Positions 1-5,641 of a stretch of DNA of 5,641 nucleotides are shown here, piece after piece. The stretch is from Ktedonobacterales bacterium (GTDB taxonomy: Bacteria > Chloroflexota > Ktedonobacteria > Ktedonobacterales > JADMIN01): contig JANWHL010000110.1 of the NCBI GenBank assembly GCA_025450405.1, positions 1-5,641 on the forward strand, read 5' to 3'. The notes below the pieces were generated by a model. That model worked only from the letters and a program-made list of their open reading frames with translations. It did no database searches and was not told where the DNA came from. Both the position numbers and the translations under genes were made by a program. How positions within the stretch are numbered: position 1 is the first letter of the stretch; each line of letters opens with the position of its first letter.

Positions 1-572
1 GCGACCCCGCCCAGAGCGCGATCGGGGGCATCCGTAGGCGCCGCCACGCCGCCAAACGTGGTGGAATGCGCCGTGGACGAGGCGGGGGCCAGCGCGGCGC
101 CGCTGGATGCCTCGCGCGCTCGCGGCATGCCCGCGAGCGCGCCCGCGAGCAAGATGGTCAGTCCCGCGGCGGTGGCCAGGCCACCGAGCCACTGCGCCGC
201 ACCGGTCCATGGTGCGCTCCCGGCGGCAACACGCGAGCGCGCGGGGTCATGGAGTGGGGTTGGCGCGGTGGGGGTCGCGGAGATCGGGGTCGCGGAGATC
301 GGGGTCGCGGAGATCGGGGGCGAATCGGGGGCACCATGGGGCACGGCCGCCGGGAGCGTGAACGAGCGGGGGACACGAGCCGCCGGGAGCGCGCGCAGGA
401 TGCCCACGACCTGGCGCAGCTCGCCCAGCTCGGCGGCGCAGCGCGCGCAGCCGGTCAGATGCGCTTCCAGCGCGGCGCGCTCCGCCGTGGGCAACTCGCC
501 GTCCAGAAACGCCGAGAGCCGCTCACGCTGGGTCTCCCAATCCTGTTGATGTTCGCTCATACCTGTGCTCAT
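1..572 (-). CDS. Membrane-anchored zinc-finger anti-sigma factor, partial (C-terminus beyond left edge)
   Basis: Seen: 190 codons are open from ATG 572 to the window edge. Residues 12-60 form a helical zinc-finger domain with the signature H38-x3-C42-x2-C45 (HLTGCARC), the hallmark of ZAS-type anti-sigma factors (zf-HC2). A Pro/Ala/Thr-rich linker (about 62-120) carries three perfect ISATP repeats (87-101). One hydrophobic segment (about 127-149) follows, then an Ala/Ser/Thr-rich stretch that should lie outside the membrane. Family knowledge: the ZAS domain binds an ECF sigma factor and keeps it from RNA polymerase until a signal releases it. The partner is almost certainly the sigma factor ending 21 nt upstream, with which it should be co-transcribed. 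ATG 572 is preferred because GGGTGGAA (582-589) lies 9 nt before it; a second in-frame ATG at 560 has a poorer site. The signal sensed cannot be told, as the C-terminal domain is missing. Confidence 0.88.
   Translation of the reverse strand, partial: MSTGMSEHQQDWETQRERLSAFLDGELPTAERAALEAHLTGCARCAAELGELRQVVGILRALPAARVPRSFTLPAAVPHGAPDSPPISATPISATPISATPTAPTPLHDPARSRVAAGSAPWTGAAQWLGGLATAAGLTILLAGALAGMPRAREASSGAALAPASSTAHSTTFGGVAAPTDAPDRALGGV
271..315 (-). repeat. Three perfect 15-nt tandem repeats inside the anti-sigma gene
   Basis: The plus-strand unit GGGGTCGCGGAGATC occurs three times without mismatch (271-285, 286-300, 301-315), followed by a decayed partial copy. The period is a multiple of three, so each copy adds five residues (ISATP) to the linker between the zinc finger and the membrane segment of the anti-sigma factor. 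Copy-number change would alter linker length and keep the frame. Confidence 0.95.
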
Positions 573-593
573 AGCCAGCCGTTCCACCCGCGA

Positions 594-1283
594 TCAGGTC
601 TGATCCCGCTCATTTGGACGACGATACGCGCTGGGCAAAAGTTCCCCGCGCGCCCGCAGTAGGTCGCGCATATGACCGCGCGCCCGCGAGATGCGCGACT
701 TGACGGTGCCAAGGGACGTTTGGGTAATCTCGGCGATCTCGTCATACGCCAGGCCCTGCACATCGCACAGAACGAGGGCCATGCGCATGTCGGGATGAAG
801 CTCGAGTAACGCGAGCTGGATTGCCTCCACCAACTCCGCGCGCAGCGCAACCCCCTCGGGATTCCAACGCTCGTCGACGAGGGCGGTCGGGAGGGCGGGC
901 GGAGCGTCGGACGCTGGATCGCCGTCGAGCAGGGCGTCGAGCGATGTGGAGGGGCGGCGACCGCGTGCGCGCCAGTGGTCGTAGCAGCCGTTGCCGACGA
1001 TGCGCAGCAGCCATGCGCGCAGAGATCCGCCGCGGAAGCCGGTGATGGCGCGAAAGGCTGAGAGGAAGGCGTCCTGGGTGATGTCGGCCGCGGTGTCAGG
1101 GTCGCCAAGCATGCGGAGCGCCAGAGCATAGGCGGCCTCCTGGTGGCGCTCCACCAGGCGATTGAAGGCGTCCACATCGCCGGCCTGGGCGCGGGCAACC
1201 AGCGCGGACTCGCCGTCGCCGCCAAGTGGGCGGCCCGGCGCCGGATCGGGTCCATGTCCCTTGCCCTGCCCGCGGTCGCGCAT
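594..1283 (-). CDS. ECF-family RNA polymerase sigma factor (sigma-70 family)
   Basis: A 229-residue protein with the two-domain layout of extracytoplasmic-function sigma factors. Region 2 spans about residues 25-108: the core-binding helix contains DPDTAADITQDAFLSAFRAI (61-80), followed by the -10 recognition part with FRGGSLRAWLLRIVGN and YDHWR. A Pro/Asp/Ala-rich linker (110-147) leads to region 4 (about 148-212), whose helix-turn-helix YDEIAEITQTSLGTVKSRIS should read the -35 element. It directs RNA polymerase to a regulon and is held in check by the zinc-finger anti-sigma factor encoded 21 nt downstream; ECF genes of this kind often drive their own promoter, but no GGAAC-type -35 is visible here. 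An ATG at 1298 would add five residues (MVEVR), but the Shine-Dalgarno GGAGGT lies between the two ATGs and the candidate promoter would start RNA near 1300, so ATG 1283 is chosen. The ECF subgroup and target genes cannot be read from this window. Confidence 0.93.
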   Translation of the reverse strand: MRDRGQGKGHGPDPAPGRPLGGDGESALVARAQAGDVDAFNRLVERHQEAAYALALRMLGDPDTAADITQDAFLSAFRAITGFRGGSLRAWLLRIVGNGCYDHWRARGRRPSTSLDALLDGDPASDAPPALPTALVDERWNPEGVALRAELVEAIQLALLELHPDMRMALVLCDVQGLAYDEIAEITQTSLGTVKSRISRARGHMRDLLRARGELLPSAYRRPNERDQT

Positions 1284-1287
1284 ACGC

Positions 1288-1293
1288 ACCTCC
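1288..1293 (-). promoter_or_regulatory. Ribosome binding site that fixes the sigma factor start
   Basis: Minus-strand GGAGGT sits 4 nt before ATG 1283. It lies downstream of the alternative ATG at 1298, so it can only serve the inner start. Confidence 0.75.
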
Positions 1294-1306
1294 ACCATCC
1301 GGCGTC

Positions 1307-1335
1307 AGTGTAGCGCGGCGGCGCCCCGTCCGCAA
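1307..1335 (-). promoter_or_regulatory. Candidate housekeeping promoter of the sigma/anti-sigma unit
   Basis: On the minus strand TTGCGG (1330-1335) and TACACT (1307-1312) are separated by exactly 17 nt. The -10 matches TATAAT at four of six positions; the -35 keeps the TTG core. RNA would start near 1300, leaving about 17 nt before ATG 1283. Because GC-rich DNA contains few such AT-leaning hexamers the match is suggestive, but it is unproven. Confidence 0.45.
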
Positions 1336-1376
1336 GCCTTGGCGGACGTCGGCGTCAGGAAAGACCTCTCCCCCAA

Positions 1377-1399
1377 CCCCTCCCCGACGCGGGGAGGGG
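1377..1399. repeat. Perfect 10-bp inverted repeat (hairpin) in the acnA-sigma spacer
   Basis: CCCCTCCCCG (1377-1386) and CGGGGAGGGG (1390-1399) are exact complements around the 3-nt loop ACG. Either strand's RNA could fold into a very stable GC stem. No U-run follows on either side, so it is not a canonical Rho-independent terminator, though it could slow polymerase or protect the acnA mRNA 3' end. It resembles the C-rich/G-rich dispersed intergenic hairpins common in some GC-rich bacteria, including Chloroflexota. That family assignment is from general knowledge, not from a search. Confidence 0.8.
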
Positions 1400-1473
1400 A
1401 GCCAGAGGGCGGACCGCCGCCGGTAACGACACGGGGAGGGGGGCCGAAGGGCGGACCGCCGCGCGTGACGATG
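1390..1473. repeat. 42-nt imperfect tandem duplication, two copies plus a degenerate third start
   Basis: Copies at 1390-1431 and 1432-1473 agree at 34 of 42 positions by my alignment. Each begins CGGGGAGGGG and contains the odd palindrome GGCGGACCGCC. A degenerate beginning of a third copy follows (about 1474-1486). The first copy's opening ten bases are also the right arm of the hairpin at 1377-1399. The spacer shows no credible gene: the open frames crossing it are GC-driven and have no start signal. Confidence 0.8.
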
Positions 1474-1542
1474 TGGGATGGGGGCCACGTGGAGGCCGGC
1501 GGGCCCAACGCGACTATCCAGGACCGGTACTTTGGCGCCGGA

Positions 1543-4329
<2,787 letters not shown>

Positions 4330-4338
4330 GAGGGCTGT

Positions 4339-4344
4339 CTCCTT
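4339..4344 (-). promoter_or_regulatory. Ribosome binding site that fixes the acnA start
   Basis: Minus-strand AAGGAG lies 9 nt before ATG 4329. It supports the shorter 928-residue product over one starting at ATG 4392, which has no comparable site. Confidence 0.7.
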
Positions 4345-4434
4345 CCGCACCGAGAGGGCCGGCCAGGCATGGCGAGGCGGTCCCGGCGACACTGGTATGG
4401 CGCAATGAACAGGGCGGGGATCGGGGCGAGCCGA

Positions 4435-4450
4435 GCGCGGTCAGCCGCGC
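4435..4450 (-). promoter_or_regulatory. Small stem-loop at the predicted 5' end of the acnA mRNA
   Basis: GCGCGG (4435-4440) and CCGCGC (4445-4450) pair perfectly around a 4-nt loop. If RNA starts near 4454, the hairpin would occupy about nucleotides 5-20 of the transcript, a position where stem-loops are known to stabilise mRNAs. It does not look like any riboswitch I recognise. Confidence 0.35.
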
Positions 4451-4460
4451 GCAACATTGG

Positions 4461-4466
4461 AGTATA
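4461..4466 (-). promoter_or_regulatory. Candidate -10 element of the acnA promoter
   Basis: Minus-strand TATACT matches the TATAAT consensus at five of six positions and stands out in a very GC-rich intergenic region. No convincing -35 lies 16-18 nt upstream, so the promoter may need an activator or may be a chance match. It would give a leader of about 125 nt before ATG 4329. Confidence 0.4.
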
Positions 4467-4590
4467 GCGCACGGGCTGGGCCGGAGGTCGCGCCGATCAC
4501 TAACGACCAGGATAGCCCGCACGGCTCGGCGTCGCCAGGACCCACCGGCGATGCGCCGTATCGGGTGCGCTGATATGACGACGCAGGGAG

Positions 4591-4597
4591 GGGGGAG
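4591..4597 (+). promoter_or_regulatory. Ribosome binding site of the macro-domain gene
   Basis: GGGGGAG, part of a longer purine run, ends 6 nt before GTG 4604. It supports the GTG start and shows that the translation start of this broken gene is still in good shape. Confidence 0.65.
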
Positions 4598-4603
4598 ACA
4601 GCC

Positions 4604-5056
4604 GTGATCGATTATGTCCACGGGGATGCCACCCTGCCAACCCAGGGCGCCCGCGTGCTGGCACACATCTGTAATGACGTGGGCAGGTGGGGCAAGGGAT
4701 TCGTCGTGCTGGTCGGCAAGGCATATCCAATGGCGCGGGCGGAGTATCTCGCCATGGATGCGCGACCGTTCGGGTAAGTGCGATTCGTCAAGACGCCCGG
4801 TGGGGTGGTCATTGCCAACAGGATCGCGCAGTAGGGCATCCAGACACGACAGGGCGTGTCGCCAACCCGGTACGCGACGCTCGAAATTTGTCTTGACCTG
4901 GTGGGCGCCTACGCCGCTCGTGAGCGGCTGGATATCCATATGCCGCGGATCGGCACCGGCCTCGCGGGCGGCTCGTGGGCACGCATCGAGCAATTGCTGG
5001 GTGCGATCCTGTGCGAGCGCTACGGCCGCCAGGTGACGGTGTACGACTTCCCCTGA
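4604..5056 (+). pseudogene. Macro-domain (ADP-ribose-1''-phosphate-processing-like) protein gene with two in-frame stop codons
   Basis: From GTG 4604 to TGA 5054-5056 one frame of 150 codons matches a single macro domain, typical of roughly 150-residue bacterial proteins that bind or hydrolyse ADP-ribose derivatives. Visible motifs: opening IDYVHGDAT (2-10); HICNDVGRWGKGF (21-33), the ligand-loop region; VVIANRIAQ (68-76); RYATLEICL (89-97); HMPRIGTGLAGGSW (112-125), the second phosphate-binding loop; ending VTVYDFP. Codon 58 is TAA (4775-4777) and codon 77 is TAG (4832-4834). Both fall inside conserved blocks (FG-stop-VRFV and IAQ-stop-GI), so they replace residues rather than mark ends. No frameshift is needed. 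The stretch between AEYLA and VRFV also looks a few residues shorter than I recall for the family. The start codon, RBS and C-terminal half are intact, which suggests recent loss or sequencing error. Reinitiation giving split pieces is possible but less likely. It diverges from acnA with a 274-nt gap. Confidence 0.85.
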
Positions 5057-5155
5057 CGCGAACGCGCCTCGCGCTGTGGGCACGCCGAATGCGGCATGCC
5101 GGAGGGCGAGCAATCGCGGAGGACGGCGCGGGGCCGCCCGCGAGCGCGCGGAACT

Positions 5156-5159
5156 GGAG
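5156..5159 (+). promoter_or_regulatory. Ribosome binding site of the right-edge membrane protein gene
   Basis: GGAG lies 6 nt before ATG 5166 and is the main reason for choosing that start. Confidence 0.55.
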
Positions 5160-5165
5160 ACGGCC

Positions 5166-5641
5166 ATGCGCGAACCCATACGCCCGGATACCGCCATTCG
5201 CTATGGGTTGGTCGCTGGGACGGTGCTGGGGCTGCTCGCCGGGGCGCGGCTGACGCTGGCCCTGCTTGGCGCGAGCCCGGACGCGCTCTGGACCACCGGC
5301 GCGCTGCTCATGCTCGGCGACTACGCCGCCTACTTCGCCGTGGGCCGGCTCGCTGGCACTCACGCGCACACCGACGCCATCGAATGCGCCGCGCGCGCCG
5401 GAATGATCGCGGGCGCCCAGGCCGCCATCATGGGCGGTGCGGGCAACATCGTCCTGGCGCTCGTCGCACCAACCTCGTACCTGGCCACGACGGACGGCAC
5501 GCCGCCTACGGGCGGCAGTCCGGCCATCACCGCGTTGGTGCTGTCGATCGGCTGGGCTGTCGTGAGCGTCGGGCTGGGTGCTGGTCTGGCCACCATCGGC
5601 GGCCTCACGATGCGCGAACATCCGAGTCCGGGCCCGGAGCA
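5166..5641 (+). CDS. Unrecognised multi-pass membrane protein, partial (C-terminus beyond right edge)
   Basis: Seen: 158 codons are open from ATG 5166 to the window edge. A short charged N-terminus (MREPIRPDTAIR) precedes four likely membrane segments at about residues 13-36, 42-63, 77-101 and 120-147. The loop 102-119 is short and rich in Thr, Gly and Pro. After the fourth segment the chain turns polar (MREHPSPGPE), which may mean the end of the protein is near. The loop between segments 2 and 3 holds His and acidic residues (THAHTDAIE), perhaps a metal or polar site, but this is speculation. The composition is Gly/Ala/Leu-rich with no family signature I can name. The gene follows the broken macro-domain gene after 109 nt on the same strand, with its own Shine-Dalgarno sequence. 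No promoter is clear in that gap. No function is assigned. Confidence 0.7.
   Translation, partial: MREPIRPDTAIRYGLVAGTVLGLLAGARLTLALLGASPDALWTTGALLMLGDYAAYFAVGRLAGTHAHTDAIECAARAGMIAGAQAAIMGGAGNIVLALVAPTSYLATTDGTPPTGGSPAITALVLSIGWAVVSVGLGAGLATIGGLTMREHPSPGPE

Noticed and set aside
592..605. Short dyad GATCAG-GT-CTGATC at the sigma stop codon
   Set aside because: Six-base arms with a 2-nt centre overlapping coding sequence. This is too short to claim as an operator and too tight to form a hairpin loop.
58..662. Overlapping plus-strand open frames of 163 and 198 codons at the left end
   Set aside because: They are antisense to the anti-sigma gene, which has the HX3CX2C motif, a membrane segment and the expected partner upstream.
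1485..1492. Palindrome CCACGTGG in the acnA-sigma spacer
   Set aside because: An isolated 8-bp palindrome in GC-rich DNA is expected by chance, and it is not placed at a promoter element.
1500..1542. Possible terminator just after acnA
   Set aside because: Only 4-bp pairings (CCGG with CCGG) are present, with no U-run, so it does not meet the criteria for an intrinsic terminator.
4809..5621. A 270-codon minus-strand open frame opposite the membrane protein gene
   Set aside because: Arg/Gly/Ala/Pro-rich low-complexity translation with no domain. The plus strand there has a better start signal and a regular pattern of membrane segments.

Overview
The window is a GC-rich bacterial chromosomal segment. 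The Chloroflexota (Thermomicrobia-like lineages) would fit the base composition, the gene style and an intergenic hairpin of the 'CTCCCCCAACCCCTCCCC' type, but no marker gene here fixes the taxon, so this assignment is tentative.

Minus strand, read right to left: a full-length aconitate hydratase gene (acnA, start 4329, stop 1543), a 259-nt spacer with a 10-bp perfect inverted repeat and a 42-nt tandem duplication, an ECF-type RNA polymerase sigma factor (start 1283, stop 594), and, 21 nt further on, a membrane-anchored zinc-finger anti-sigma factor (start 572) that runs off the left edge. The sigma and anti-sigma genes form a classic two-gene regulatory unit with its own candidate promoter (-35 at 1330-1335, -10 at 1307-1312). 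The TCA-cycle gene upstream appears to be a separate transcription unit with a candidate -10 at 4461-4466 and a leader of about 125 nt.

Plus strand, divergent from acnA: a macro-domain gene (4604-5056) whose reading frame is intact from end to end except for two in-frame stop codons, TAA at 4775 and TAG at 4832. It is best read as a recent pseudogene. It is followed by the first 158 codons of an unrecognised membrane protein with about four predicted transmembrane segments, cut by the right edge.

The very long open frames antisense to acnA and in the GC-rich flanks are compositional shadows. The left-edge anti-sigma gene and the right-edge membrane gene have no stop inside the window but are well supported by motif, start signal and frame. 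I do not see evidence for a new multi-gene system. The points most worth a second look are the doubly interrupted macro-domain gene, the in-frame 15-nt repeat in the anti-sigma linker, and the structured spacer between acnA and the sigma gene.
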